Assembly (NCBI RefSeq): GCF_004768465.1
Contig: NZ_SRMF01000001.1
Coordinates: 230,032 to 294,031 of the forward strand
Direction of reading: 5' to 3'
DNA length: 64,000 nucleotides
Source of the DNA: Natronospirillum operosum
GTDB lineage: Bacteria; Pseudomonadota; Gammaproteobacteria; Pseudomonadales; Natronospirillaceae
The position numbers and the translations under genes were made by a program. Positions 19,749-29,146 of this stretch are shown one piece after another; position 1 is the stretch's first letter; the number at the start of each line of letters is the position of its first letter. The notes under the pieces were generated by a model, which was not told the origin of the DNA, searched no databases, and saw only the letters and a list, made by a program, of their open reading frames with translations.

Positions 19749-20165
19749 GAGTGGTTGTTCCGATGGTAGCGCAGCGGGGAGGCGGAGGCCAGTTTCTGTG
19801 GGCGGTGGCCCTTGGCCACGCAAACCCTTGTAGGCGGTGGCCCTCGGCCACGCATGGGTGCCTTGGTTCGAATGCGTGAGCAAGGCTCACAGCCCACAAT
19901 GGAGGCTCATCTGCAGGCGGTGGCCCTTGGCCACGCATGGTGCCAGAACCGGGTATGCCCGGATAGGCAAAATCTTGCTTATGGAAATGAGGGCAGTCAG
20001 CGAGCTTTTGCTTACGGCGGAGTGTGGCGGCACCTGATCCGCGCAGCCTGACTCGGGTACAGGCCAATGATTCCGGGAGTGCAGACGATATGTGGCGCTT
20101 GGGCAGGGTAGTGGCACAGGGGTTGCAATGATCAGGGCGCTACAGCCCGGTATCGCAATGTCGGG
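19749..20165. repeat. Intergenic repeats of the GGCGGTGGCCCTTGGCCACG family
   Basis: Three near-identical units lie at 19800-19822, 19830-19854 and 19913-19937, each built on GTGGCC-CTT-GGCCAC. Between the second and third is CCTTGGTTCGAATGCGTGAG (19861 onward), which recurs in another context at 42131. The units also occur at 41888. The rest of the region (19940-20110) is the upstream side of the TRAP promoter. A repeated TTGCTTAYGG (19975 and 20003) is a weak candidate activator site. Confidence 0.75.
20112..20127 (+). promoter_or_regulatory. Sigma-54 promoter of the TRAP operon
   Basis: TGGCAC-AGGGG-TTGCA matches the -24/-12 consensus TGGCAC-N5-TTGCW exactly. It lies 75 bases ahead of the TAXI receptor ATG. 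The divergent genes encode a sigma-54 activator of the DctD type, so regulation of the transporter by that pair is strongly suggested. Confidence 0.88.
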
Positions 20166-20201
20166 ATGAGTGTCACAACAATAAACAGTGGAGAACTCAT
20201 A

Positions 20202-21164
20202 ATGCGTAAATTAATTCCTGCCCTGGCGCTGGGCATGACCCTGGCCGTCGGTGCCCAGGCTCAGTCATCCCTCTCGATCGCAACCGGTGGTACCGGTGGT
20301 GTGTACTATCCCATCGGCGGTGGTCTGGGTGAAATGATCGGTCGTCACATCGATGGCTATTCAGGCGTGGCTGAGGTAACCGGTGCGTCGGTTGAAAACA
20401 TGGGTCTGATCTTCCGTCAGGATTCCGACCTGGCATTGGCATTGGCCGATACCGTTCTGGCTGCCTATGAAGGCACTGATCCCTTCGAAGGCCGTCAGCT
20501 CGACAACATCCGTGCTCTCGGTTCGGTTTACCCGAACGCTGTACAGATCGTTACCCTGCGTGATTCCGGTATCGAGTCTCTGAGTGACCTGGCTGGCGCC
20601 CGTGTTTCTGTCGGTGCACCCGGCAGTGGTACAGAAGTCAGCGCGCAGACGCTGCTGGATGCCAACGGCATGAGCTACGATGACTTCAGTTCCACTCAGC
20701 GTCTGAACTTCAACGAGACTGCTGATGCGCTGCGTGACGGTGATATCGATGTCGGTTTCTGGAGCGTAGGCCCGCCGACCAGCTCGATCATGAGCCTGGC
20801 GACTTCTCGCAACATCCGGGTTATCGAGCTGTCGCAGGAAGAAATCGACAACTCCATCGCGGTGGAGCCGACTTTCGCGCCTTACAACCTGCCGGGTGGC
20901 ATGTATGACGGTGTTGATTCCAATGTACTGACCATCGGTACCCCCAATGTGCTGGTTGTCAATGAAGCCATGGACGACGAGCTGGCCTACAACATTACTC
21001 GCATGATGTATGAGCATGTACAGGAACTGATCGACGTTCACCCGTCCGCTGAGAGTCTGACTGTCGAGTTCAGCATGGATGCCACGCCGATCCCGCTGCA
21101 CGCTGGCGCACTGCGCTACTACGAGGAAATCGGTGCGGATATTCCTGACCGTCTGCGCCGCTGA
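20202..21164 (+). CDS. TAXI-family TRAP transporter substrate-binding protein
   Basis: A 320-residue periplasmic receptor. The signal peptide MRKLIPALALGMTLAVGAQA is followed by the TAXI signature SIATGGTGGVYYPIGGGLGE. Later landmarks are VGAPGSGTEVSAQTLLDANG and DVGFWSVGPPTSSIM. TAXI receptors deliver organic acids, typically glutamate-like or dicarboxylate substrates, to a fused permease. The start at ATG 20202 is supported by GGAG at 20190; an upstream in-frame GTG-type start at 20166 is unnecessary. It leads an operon with the DUF1850 and permease genes, under the sigma-54 promoter. Confidence 0.94.
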   Translation: MRKLIPALALGMTLAVGAQAQSSLSIATGGTGGVYYPIGGGLGEMIGRHIDGYSGVAEVTGASVENMGLIFRQDSDLALALADTVLAAYEGTDPFEGRQLDNIRALGSVYPNAVQIVTLRDSGIESLSDLAGARVSVGAPGSGTEVSAQTLLDANGMSYDDFSSTQRLNFNETADALRDGDIDVGFWSVGPPTSSIMSLATSRNIRVIELSQEEIDNSIAVEPTFAPYNLPGGMYDGVDSNVLTIGTPNVLVVNEAMDDELAYNITRMMYEHVQELIDVHPSAESLTVEFSMDATPIPLHAGALRYYEEIGADIPDRLRR

Positions 21165-21178
21165 GCGCAGTTGACAGA

Positions 21179-21664
21179 ATGAATCGGCAGATCAGAGTTC
21201 GATTTGCCGGCATTCTTTGTGGGTTGCTGCTGCCATGGGTAGCGGCAGCCCACGATGCCGTTTATTATCTGGATGTTCATCGTGCCGAGGAACCGGTGCC
21301 GATGGCGCGGCTGACGCTGGTGAATTCAGGTGAGTGGTGCCTGCACTGGAATCATTCGGTAGCAGGCTTTCTGGTGCGTGACTGCTTCAGTGTCGAGGCA
21401 GGGCAACTGTTTCTGCAGCGCAGTCATCAGCCGGATTTTGCCGCGGGTCTGGACCATGTGCCGGAACGCGGCGAACTGCGCAGCGATGGGCAAGGGGGCT
21501 ATATAATTGACAACATCAATGAGCCCGTGTCAGACAATCGTTTGCGCCTGCGGGTTGGTTCGGAGCGGGTGTCACACCGCATCGTGAATGGCCGGCAGAC
21601 TTTCAATTTGTCTCATTATGTTGCCGGAGAGCGAATAGAGCTTCGGCTGGTAAGCCGACCCTGA
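21179..21664 (+). CDS. DUF1850 protein, TRAP-associated
   Basis: A 161-residue exported protein of the DUF1850 family, regularly found between TAXI receptor and permease genes. A signal peptide (GILCGLLLPWVAAAHDA) is present. The core has LVNSGEWCLHWNHSVAGFLV and HQPDFAAGLDHVPERGELRS, typical of the family (the W-x-HS motif). Its role is unknown; an auxiliary part in the transporter is inferred from constant linkage. It lies 14 bases after the receptor and 34 bases before the permease, so it is in the same operon. Confidence 0.88.
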   Translation: MNRQIRVRFAGILCGLLLPWVAAAHDAVYYLDVHRAEEPVPMARLTLVNSGEWCLHWNHSVAGFLVRDCFSVEAGQLFLQRSHQPDFAAGLDHVPERGELRSDGQGGYIIDNINEPVSDNRLRLRVGSERVSHRIVNGRQTFNLSHYVAGERIELRLVSRP

Positions 21665-21698
21665 GGTCGGCGATTGCACAGTTTTCGGGAGTGCTGAT

Positions 21699-23699
21699 AT
21701 GACCCTGCCCAACGCACCGGGTGTGGATGACCAGCCGCTGATCGAGCGTACCGGTCCCAAACCGCTGATGTGGTTCACCGCTGTGGTGGCCATAGGCCTG
21801 TCGTTGTTCCAGCTCTACAGTGCGGGCATACAACCGCTCGGACTCTTCTACCAGCGCACCATCCACCTGGCGCTGGTCATGATGCTGGTGTTCCTGATTT
21901 TTCCGCCGCATGGGCGCAAGCGAGGTCCTTTCGCGGCACTGATTGATGTCGGCTTTTTCTGTGCAGCCTTCTATTCCGGCTACTACATCGTCTGGAATCT
22001 GGACGAGATCATCAACCGCGCCGGATTCTGGTCGGATCAGGATATTCTGGCCGCCGTCATCGCCACCGTGACCCTGCTGGAAGCCAGTCGCCGGGCTGTC
22101 GGTCTGGGTCTCACCGTCATTGGGCTGATCGCCATTCTCTATGCCTTTGCCGGTGCGCGCGGTGAGTTGCCGTGGCTGGGCGAGTGGCTGCCCGGCATAC
22201 TGAATCACCGCGGTTACAGCATGGAGCGTCTGGCCGCTCAGCTGTATCTGGGGCAGGAAGGTATCTTCGGTATTCCGCTCGGGGTGGCGGCGACCTTTGT
22301 CTTTGTATTTGTGCTGTTCGGTGCCGTGCTGGAAACCACCGGTGCCGGACGCTTCTTTATCGATCTGGCCTTTGCCGGTACCGGTCGCCAGCGCGGTGGC
22401 CCGGCCAAGGCCGCAGTGCTGGCTTCGGCCACCATGGGGTCCATTTCCGGCAGTGCCATTGCCAATGTGGTCACCAGTGGGTCGTTCACCATTCCGCTGA
22501 TGAAAAAGCTGGGCTACAAACCGGCGCAGGCCGGTGGTGTGGAAGCGGCTGCCAGCACGGGTGGCCAGATCATGCCGCCGCTGATGGGTGCCGGCGCCTT
22601 TCTGATTGCCGAGTACACCGGCACTGCCTACATTGATGTGGTCAAGGTGAGTGTGTTCCCGGCGCTGCTGTATTTCTCCACCGTCTATCTGTTTGTACAT
22701 ATCATTGCGCTCAAACAGGGCATGTCCGGCATGCAGGCTTCGGAGTTGCCGCAGGTCAGGGATGTTCTGATGAAGGGCTGGTATCTGTTGTTGCCGGTGC
22801 TGTTGCTGGTGGCGATGCTGGTGGCCGGGTATTCCCCGCTGCGGGTCGGTTTCTGGGCGGTCATCAGTATTCTGGTAGTGGCCGGCCTGAATGGTCTCTG
22901 GATGGCCGCACGGCAGGGTCTGCGTGAGAATCGGCTGCTGGATGCACTCTGGCAGGCCTGTCTGAAGGGCTTCCACAAGACTCTGGTTGGCCTCGAACTG
23001 GGTGCCCGCAATGCACTGGCGGTCAGTATTGCCTGTGGTGTCGCGGGTATTATTGTGGCGGTCGTGGGTCTGACCGGCCTGGGGCTGAAGTTCTCCTCCA
23101 TGATGATCGCGCTGTCGGGCGGCAACCTGATTGTGGCCGTGTTCCTGATTGCCATCGCCAGCCTGATTCTGGGCCTGGGTCTGCCGGTGACAGCGGCCTA
23201 TATCGTGCTGATCATTCTGGTCGGGCCGGCCCTGACGGTTGAATTTGGCGTACCGCTGCTGGTCGCGCACCTGCTGGTGTTCTGGTACTCGCAGGATTCC
23301 AACGTGACGCCACCGGTGGCATTGGCGGGCTATGCGGCGGCCGCCATAGCCGGCAGCAAGACGATGGAGACCAGTGTGCAGGCCTGGAAGTTTGCCAAGG
23401 GCCTCTATCTGATTCCGCTCTATATGGTCTTCCATCCGGAGATCATCATGGGGGCGTCGCTGGACGTGCTGCTGTGGAAGGGTCTGATGATTATTCTCGG
23501 TCTGGCCGCTTTTGCCGCTGCCATCGAGGGTTATCTGTTCACCCGGTTTGCCAACTGGATGCGCGTGGTGACGGCGGTGGCAACCGTGCTGGTGTTCTTC
23601 CCCGAGATGTGGCATCAGGCCATTGCCGGCGCCACTATAGTACTGATGCTCACCCTGAACTGGTTGCAGTATCGCCGGGAGAATGCTGCCATGGCCTGA
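21699..23699 (+). CDS. TRAP transporter permease, fused small and large subunits
   Basis: A 666-residue membrane protein. The N-terminal ~150 residues correspond to the four-helix small subunit (DctQ-like) and the rest to the twelve-helix DctM-like subunit. This fusion is typical for TAXI systems. Signatures include GSISGSAIANVVTSGSFTIP and STGGQIMPPLMGAGAFLIAE. The helices LLPVLLLVAMLVAGYSPLRV and AASLILGLG-type stretches follow. It uses a sodium or proton gradient to import the receptor's ligand. It is the last gene in the unit; no terminator with a clear T-tract was seen after it. Confidence 0.94.
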   Translation: MTLPNAPGVDDQPLIERTGPKPLMWFTAVVAIGLSLFQLYSAGIQPLGLFYQRTIHLALVMMLVFLIFPPHGRKRGPFAALIDVGFFCAAFYSGYYIVWNLDEIINRAGFWSDQDILAAVIATVTLLEASRRAVGLGLTVIGLIAILYAFAGARGELPWLGEWLPGILNHRGYSMERLAAQLYLGQEGIFGIPLGVAATFVFVFVLFGAVLETTGAGRFFIDLAFAGTGRQRGGPAKAAVLASATMGSISGSAIANVVTSGSFTIPLMKKLGYKPAQAGGVEAAASTGGQIMPPLMGAGAFLIAEYTGTAYIDVVKVSVFPALLYFSTVYLFVHIIALKQGMSGMQASELPQVRDVLMKGWYLLLPVLLLVAMLVAGYSPLRVGFWAVISILVVAGLNGLWMAARQGLRENRLLDALWQACLKGFHKTLVGLELGARNALAVSIACGVAGIIVAVVGLTGLGLKFSSMMIALSGGNLIVAVFLIAIASLILGLGLPVTAAYIVLIILVGPALTVEFGVPLLVAHLLVFWYSQDSNVTPPVALAGYAAAAIAGSKTMETSVQAWKFAKGLYLIPLYMVFHPEIIMGASLDVLLWKGLMIILGLAAFAAAIEGYLFTRFANWMRVVTAVATVLVFFPEMWHQAIAGATIVLMLTLNWLQYRRENAAMA

Positions 23700-23794
23700 T
23701 TCTGTGGCGCACCATTTCATGCAAGCCGGGACGGTCAGTGTTAAGCTGCCAGGGACAGGCGGTCTGAACAGAGTTCGCCTGTCCTGATACCGTA

Positions 23795-26371
23795 ATGGAG
23801 TCGCCACAGGTGCGCGATCAGATCATGGTAGAGCAAGCAGGCGTGCGCTGGCTGAGGCCGGGAAATACGCCCGCTTCAGCCCTTCTGCGCAGGCTGCTGT
23901 TCCTGTTTGCCGTGTTGGCGCCGCTGATGGCAGCGGCGCAGCTGGCAACAGAGGCCCCTCTTGTGCTTACACCAGGACAGGCGCCGCAGTCCGAGCTGTA
24001 TGGCCCGGTGCTGACCATGACCGGTGATGCCTCGCCGGAGGCGGCCTGGGCCGAACTCAGGCAGGCCGAACCCTCGGCTCCTGTGGGCATCAGTACCGAA
24101 CCGGTCTGGTCCCTGTTGCCGCTGTTTACCGACTTCCCTGCTGCAGAAACGCATCGCTTTCATGCGGTAATGCGCAGTTATTTCCTGCAGTCGGTGACCT
24201 TCTATCTGCTCGATGCGGAAGGCAACCTGCTTGGAACCGAAAGGGCAGGGGCAATGGAAGCGGACAGTTGGAAGCGCTCGGAGACGGACCGGCTCGCGGT
24301 CAGCTTCGACCTGGCCGGTGAGCGTCCCTACTATCTGCTGACCCGAACGCTGAGCAACACGCCTCTGGCCAAGGGGCTGCAACTGGTCAGTGATGAAGCA
24401 CGGTCGCTGCAGCGGGAGCGTCAACGTGCCCTTTATTGGTCGACGCTGTCGATACTGCTGGCGGCCACTGTTTTCAGTGTGGTCATTCTGATGGCTCACC
24501 GCGGGCGCACCTATATCTGGTTGCTGGCCTTTCATCTGCAGGCGCTGGTCTATTTCTCGGTGATGGTTGGCTATGGCCACCTGATTTGGCCACCCTGGCT
24601 GTTTCAAGTTCTAAGCCAGTCGATCATGGTGCTGAACTTCCTGTTCCTGTTCATCCTGTTTCGCTTCGCGCGTTCCTTTCTGCCCATGACGGATGTGCCC
24701 GGTCGTACAGTGCGGCTGAAAGCGGTAACCGGCTGGAGCCTGCTGGTGGCGGCCCTGATCAGTTTGTTCGTGAGTGACCACTACACCTTGCCGCTGTTTG
24801 CACTGGCGCTGGTGGTGGTAGTTGCTCTGGTACTGCGTGACGTCGCAAGAGCCATTCGTGCCGGGTACTGGCCGGGCTGGATACTGTTGCTGGCCATGGC
24901 AATGCAGGCACTGGGAGGTGTGGTCGGTACCTCGGCCTTTCTGCATGCGTTGCCGGTCAACGTCTTCACACTGAATGCCTATATGGTGTCGACGCTGGTG
25001 GCGCTTGGGGTGCTTTCTTTCAGTGTGGCGTTGCGTCTGCGTTATATCGAATCGGCGCAGCGCAAAATGGTGCTGCGCGATGCTGCCACAGGCTACCCCA
25101 GTCGGGCCTATGTCTCGGAGGTGCTGGCACCCCTGTGGGATGAACTCCTGCAGCGGCACGGGCAGATGTGGCTGGTCATGGTGAAGGTGATCAATCTGGA
25201 TGATGTGCACTCCATGCTGGGGCCGCGTGCGGCCGAGGCGGTCAGTCTGGAACTGCTGCAACAGCTGGACCCGCAGTTGCAGGCTTTGGGCTGGGCAATG
25301 GAGTTGCCGGGTGTTCCGGACTGCCATCTGTGTCTGATCAATCGTGATGAGGCGGTATTTGTGGTGGCTCCCGCCCATGCCGATAAGTTCCGGCCGGAGC
25401 AAATGTTCCGTTTTACGCGGGCGCGGGTTAATTTCCAGGGCAGCCAGCTTTATATTCGCGGTCGTTGTGCCGTATACCGCTGTACGCTGCCGGATGAACC
25501 GTTGGAGCAGGCGCTGCGTAAACTCACAACAGTGATGGTATCAACCCGTGACGAAAACGTGCGCATTGCCGAGTACAGCCGCGCCATGGATCACCGTTTT
25601 CAGCGCCGGCACTGGCTGGCCGGTGAGTTGCAGTCGGCATTGCAGCAGGGGGCGCTGAGTTTCTGTATTCAGCCACAGTATGACCTGCAGTCAGGTTGTC
25701 TGGTCGGTGGTGAGCTGCTGGCGCGCTGGTATCATCCTGTGGCTGGTGCCATCGGGCCGGCAGAGTTTATCCCATTGGCGGAGAAAACCGGCCTGGTCAG
25801 CCGGATTACCCGGCACATGCTGGACAGTGCCCTGTCCTGGCTGCACCGGCACCCTGATGCCGATATCCGGCTGGCGCTGAATCTGTCCGCTGCCGACCTG
25901 GATAACCCTGACCTGCTAGACTGGGTGGACGCTGCTTTTGAACGCTGGCCGCAGGCGCCGCACAGGCTCTTTCTGGAGATCACCGAATCGGACATGATGC
26001 GCAACCGCGAGCTGTCCCTGCAGCACGTAGCGGCACTGAAATCCAGGGGCGTCGGGTTGGCTATTGATGATTTCGGCACCGGCTACAGCTCGCTGAGTTA
26101 TCTCAGTCATATCCTGCCGGATGAGATCAAGATTGACCGCAGCTTTGTGGAGCGCATGCACAGTGGTGATATTGACCGCTCTATTGTGCAGTCGGTGATC
26201 CAGTTGGCCCACAGTCTGCGAGCAGTAACGGTGGCCGAGGGTATTGAAACGGCCGAGCAACTGCAGGTGCTGCAGGAAGCTGGCTGTCATCGGGGTCAGG
26301 GCTATTACTGGCATCGACCACTGGACGAGGCCGCTTTTACAGCCCTGGTGGTACAGATGATGCAAGACTGA
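23795..26371 (+). CDS. Membrane c-di-GMP phosphodiesterase (7TM sensor, degenerate GGDEF, EAL)
   Basis: An 858-residue protein. A signal sequence and a periplasmic sensory domain (about 40-200) precede seven transmembrane helices of the 7TMR-DISM type (about 205-425). The middle region occupies the GGDEF position but has no GGDEF motif (CLINRDEAVFVV instead), so it should not make c-di-GMP. The EAL domain is complete: ELLARW at residue 640 (an ELL variant of EAL), LNLSAADL, ITESDMM, DDFGTGYSS at 758, KIDRSFV, VAEGIETAEQ and QGYYW. Hydrolysis of c-di-GMP is therefore likely. The gene is followed at 90 bases by a diguanylate cyclase with the same sensor design. Confidence 0.9.
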   Translation: MESPQVRDQIMVEQAGVRWLRPGNTPASALLRRLLFLFAVLAPLMAAAQLATEAPLVLTPGQAPQSELYGPVLTMTGDASPEAAWAELRQAEPSAPVGISTEPVWSLLPLFTDFPAAETHRFHAVMRSYFLQSVTFYLLDAEGNLLGTERAGAMEADSWKRSETDRLAVSFDLAGERPYYLLTRTLSNTPLAKGLQLVSDEARSLQRERQRALYWSTLSILLAATVFSVVILMAHRGRTYIWLLAFHLQALVYFSVMVGYGHLIWPPWLFQVLSQSIMVLNFLFLFILFRFARSFLPMTDVPGRTVRLKAVTGWSLLVAALISLFVSDHYTLPLFALALVVVVALVLRDVARAIRAGYWPGWILLLAMAMQALGGVVGTSAFLHALPVNVFTLNAYMVSTLVALGVLSFSVALRLRYIESAQRKMVLRDAATGYPSRAYVSEVLAPLWDELLQRHGQMWLVMVKVINLDDVHSMLGPRAAEAVSLELLQQLDPQLQALGWAMELPGVPDCHLCLINRDEAVFVVAPAHADKFRPEQMFRFTRARVNFQGSQLYIRGRCAVYRCTLPDEPLEQALRKLTTVMVSTRDENVRIAEYSRAMDHRFQRRHWLAGELQSALQQGALSFCIQPQYDLQSGCLVGGELLARWYHPVAGAIGPAEFIPLAEKTGLVSRITRHMLDSALSWLHRHPDADIRLALNLSAADLDNPDLLDWVDAAFERWPQAPHRLFLEITESDMMRNRELSLQHVAALKSRGVGLAIDDFGTGYSSLSYLSHILPDEIKIDRSFVERMHSGDIDRSIVQSVIQLAHSLRAVTVAEGIETAEQLQVLQEAGCHRGQGYYWHRPLDEAAFTALVVQMMQD

Positions 26372-26461
26372 TCATTCCAGATTCATGAAGCAGTAAGTGC
26401 ACAGGGCGGGTCGAGTGCGGTCGGACCAGATCCCCTCGGGTCGGTGAAACAGGAGAGCCGA

Positions 26462-28513
26462 ATGGGCGTCGATTGTGGTTTGCAGCAAGTCGGGTGGCAG
26501 TCTGCCCACGTGCTGGTTGTCTTGCTGCTGGCCGCTCTGGCTAACGCGGTTGTGGCCGAGGAGCCCCGCCAGCAGGGTCGCTGGATAGCGGCGACTGCAC
26601 CGGATTCACTGGCGGAAGGTGCCGCGCCGGGGGCGGGGTCGGCTCCCAGCCTGACCGGGGGCGAATACTGGCATGAACTGACGGTGCAGGTGCCGGAATC
26701 CGGCGACTGGGTGCTGGACTTCCAGAATACGGCGGTGATCGCGCGTTTCGAGCATTTTGTGCTGGCTGCGGATGGAACAGAAGTCGGCCATTTTCGGGGC
26801 GGCCTGACTGACCCGGAGCCCGATACCTTTCTGTTGCGTCATGGGCGCCGTATCGAGTTGCCCGTCGGCGAGTATCGCATACTGACCCGTCTTGAGAGCC
26901 CATTCTATCTGGCTGTGCCGGTGCCGGCCCTGTACATGACAGAGAGCTACCGTGTGCAGATCCGCGCGCCCATTGTCTTTACGCTGATGGGCATGGGTAT
27001 TTTTGGTGCCCTGGCTTTCTATTACCTGTGCATGGGCCTGTTGCGACGATCAGTATCGGATCTGCTCTATGTCGGCTTTATTCTGGGCAACCTGTTGTTT
27101 TTTGGCACCGTGCTGATGGCGTACCGGGCAGTTGCGCTGACCCCGCCAATTTATATGGCCGGTGTGCCCATACTGATCTCCAACCTCTGCTATGTACTGT
27201 TCGTCATGTGGTTGCTGGGTATCAGCCGGCAACGACATCCCAGAGTCCATGCTCTGGGCTCCGGGATTTGCACGGTCCTGGTCCTGTTCTGGCCGTTGGC
27301 CCTGCTGGCACCGAACTGGTCTCTCGAGTTGTCTCGCTACGGTGTGGGTCTGATGGCGGTATACGGCATGGTGGCCGGTATAACCCGGGCGCGTCTGGGT
27401 GACCGTGTGGGCTGGTTGTATCTGGTGGCCAATCTGTCGTTTCTGGTACCGGCAATGCTGGCCATTTCGGCCCGTGAACTGAATGTCGGCAGCCTGTTTC
27501 TGATTGAACATCTGGGCTTGCTGGCCGTGCTGCTGGAAGTGATGCTGCTGTCACTGGTGATTTCCTATCAGGTCGGACGCATGCAGCGACGTGAAGCCCG
27601 CAACAAGGTGCTGGAAGAGCAATCGGTACTGTTGCAGAGTCTGACCAGTCAGGTGCCGGGAGCAGTCTATCAGTTTCAGCTGTGGCCTGATGGGCGGGTC
27701 AGTATTCCCTTCGCCAGCGCCGGTATGGAAACCCTGTTCGGGTACCCGGTCGAGAAAATATGTGAGCAGCCCGAGCTGGCTTTCAATCGTATCCACAAGG
27801 AGGATATTGACGCGGTCTGGCAGTCGATCTGGACGTCAGCCAGCCAGTTGGCAATCTGGGAACAGGATTTTCGCCTGTACCGCCAGGGAGCTGAAGCGGT
27901 CTGGGTCCATGGGCGGGCTACACCGCAGTTGCAGCCGGATCAGAGCGTGCTCTGGCACGGCTTTATCAACGATGTCACCCAGCGTCGTGCAGCGGAGGAA
28001 CAGGTGCGCCACCTGGCCGAGCATGATCCGCTGACCGGCTGCCTGAACCGAGCCAGCCTGCAGCGACAATTGTCGAGAGCGCTGAGGGCCGCACCTGCAG
28101 ACTGCTCGCCCCTGGCGCTGCTGTTTATTGATCTGGATGGATTCAAACCACTGAATGATACACACGGACATGGGTTGGGTGACGAGTTGTTGCAGGGCGT
28201 GGCCGCAACCATCAAGGGAGTGCTGCGCCACTCGGACGTGGTTGCCCGCCTGGGTGGTGACGAGTTCCTGGTCCTGCTGTATCCGGTACTGGATGCAGAG
28301 AATGCCGTGGCTGTCGCCGAGAAGATACGGGCCCGCATAGAGCAACTGACCATTGCGGCTGAGCGTGAACTGAGCCTGAGTGCCAGCATCGGCGTGGCCC
28401 TGTACCCGCAGCATGGCAGTGATCAGCACAGCCTGATTGATGCGGCAGATGCTGCCATGTACCGGGCCAAGGCTGCCGGGCGTAACCGGGTCTTGCTGGC
28501 GGCGACCGACTGA
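26462..28513 (+). CDS. Membrane diguanylate cyclase (7TM sensor, PAS, GGDEF)
   Basis: A 683-residue protein. A signal peptide and periplasmic 7TMR-DISM extracellular domain (about 30-165) lead to seven membrane helices (about 175-385), a PAS domain (SAGMETLFGYPVEKICEQPE) and a GGDEF domain. The active motif GGDEF is intact at about 598-602 (VVARLGGDEFLVLLYP), so it should make c-di-GMP. No RxxD inhibitory site is obvious upstream of the motif. ATG 26462 is chosen over GTG 26444 because AGGAG sits 7-8 bases before it. The preceding phosphodiesterase suggests the pair jointly tunes c-di-GMP in response to an envelope or carbohydrate signal. Confidence 0.92.
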   Translation: MGVDCGLQQVGWQSAHVLVVLLLAALANAVVAEEPRQQGRWIAATAPDSLAEGAAPGAGSAPSLTGGEYWHELTVQVPESGDWVLDFQNTAVIARFEHFVLAADGTEVGHFRGGLTDPEPDTFLLRHGRRIELPVGEYRILTRLESPFYLAVPVPALYMTESYRVQIRAPIVFTLMGMGIFGALAFYYLCMGLLRRSVSDLLYVGFILGNLLFFGTVLMAYRAVALTPPIYMAGVPILISNLCYVLFVMWLLGISRQRHPRVHALGSGICTVLVLFWPLALLAPNWSLELSRYGVGLMAVYGMVAGITRARLGDRVGWLYLVANLSFLVPAMLAISARELNVGSLFLIEHLGLLAVLLEVMLLSLVISYQVGRMQRREARNKVLEEQSVLLQSLTSQVPGAVYQFQLWPDGRVSIPFASAGMETLFGYPVEKICEQPELAFNRIHKEDIDAVWQSIWTSASQLAIWEQDFRLYRQGAEAVWVHGRATPQLQPDQSVLWHGFINDVTQRRAAEEQVRHLAEHDPLTGCLNRASLQRQLSRALRAAPADCSPLALLFIDLDGFKPLNDTHGHGLGDELLQGVAATIKGVLRHSDVVARLGGDEFLVLLYPVLDAENAVAVAEKIRARIEQLTIAAERELSLSASIGVALYPQHGSDQHSLIDAADAAMYRAKAAGRNRVLLAATD

Positions 28514-28522
28514 AGCCCGGAA

Positions 28523-29146
28523 TCAGCGTTGCAGCAGCCGGTATCTGACCAGCGGCAGGGTTGCAAAGCCCAGTATGGCCCCGGCAGCCAGCCCGCCAAG
28601 ATGAGCGGCGTTGTCGATCATCGGGACGGTGAAACCCAATGCCAGATTGATGCCGACAAAGACCACGGTACCGCGCAGAAACTGACCCCGAATCTCGGGG
28701 CGGAAGAGGTCACTGAGCAGCAGGGCCAGAAAGTAACCGTACAGCCCGAAAATGGCCCCCGAGGCGCCGACACTGACCGCACCGTAATTGAAATAGACAC
28801 TGGTCAGGCTGGCCAGGGCGCCGGTCAGCAGATACAGACCGGTATAGAGCCAGCGTCCGAGCAGCGGTTCGAGCATGATGCCGATGTTGGCCAGAATCAG
28901 GGTGTTGAACACCAGATGCAGCAGGCCTCCATGCAGAAACACACTGCTCAGCAGGCGCCACCACTGGCCGTCACTGGTCCAGGGGCCGAAATTGGCGCCC
29001 CAGTGTGCCAGTACCTCGGCGGGGAACCACATCACCTGCTGTGTCAGCAGCACGAAGAAAACAAAGATGGCACTGTTCAGATAGATGATCAGCGGCGTGA
29101 TGACATAACCGCGCCTGGGGGTCAGCAACTGGGCAATAGGGCTCAT
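28523..29146 (-). CDS. Rhomboid-family intramembrane serine protease
   Basis: A 207-residue polytopic protein of the bacterial rhomboid family. It has six predicted helices. The catalytic serine is in SVGASGAIFG and the histidine in NAAHLGGLAAG, and the upstream HGGLLHLVFN loop is typical. It would cleave transmembrane helices of unknown client proteins in the inner membrane. Its start overlaps the stop of the hydrolase gene (ATGA at 29143-29146), so the two are co-translated. It converges on the diguanylate cyclase gene with 9 bases between the stops. Confidence 0.93.
   Translation of the reverse strand: MSPIAQLLTPRRGYVITPLIIYLNSAIFVFFVLLTQQVMWFPAEVLAHWGANFGPWTSDGQWWRLLSSVFLHGGLLHLVFNTLILANIGIMLEPLLGRWLYTGLYLLTGALASLTSVYFNYGAVSVGASGAIFGLYGYFLALLLSDLFRPEIRGQFLRGTVVFVGINLALGFTVPMIDNAAHLGGLAAGAILGFATLPLVRYRLLQR

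Noticed and set aside
19749..19883. N-terminal extension of the DctB-like kinase
   Set aside because: The extra residues are encoded by dispersed repeats and lack homology; ATG 19748 is in the expected place.
19861..19890. GGTTCGAATGC resembles a tRNA T-arm
   Set aside because: No acceptor, D or anticodon arms can be built around it, and the same sequence recurs in a repeat at 42131.
21603..23807. 734-codon open frame antisense to the TRAP permease
   Set aside because: It mirrors a clearly coding gene; Gln- and His-rich antisense frames are usual opposite high-GC membrane protein genes.
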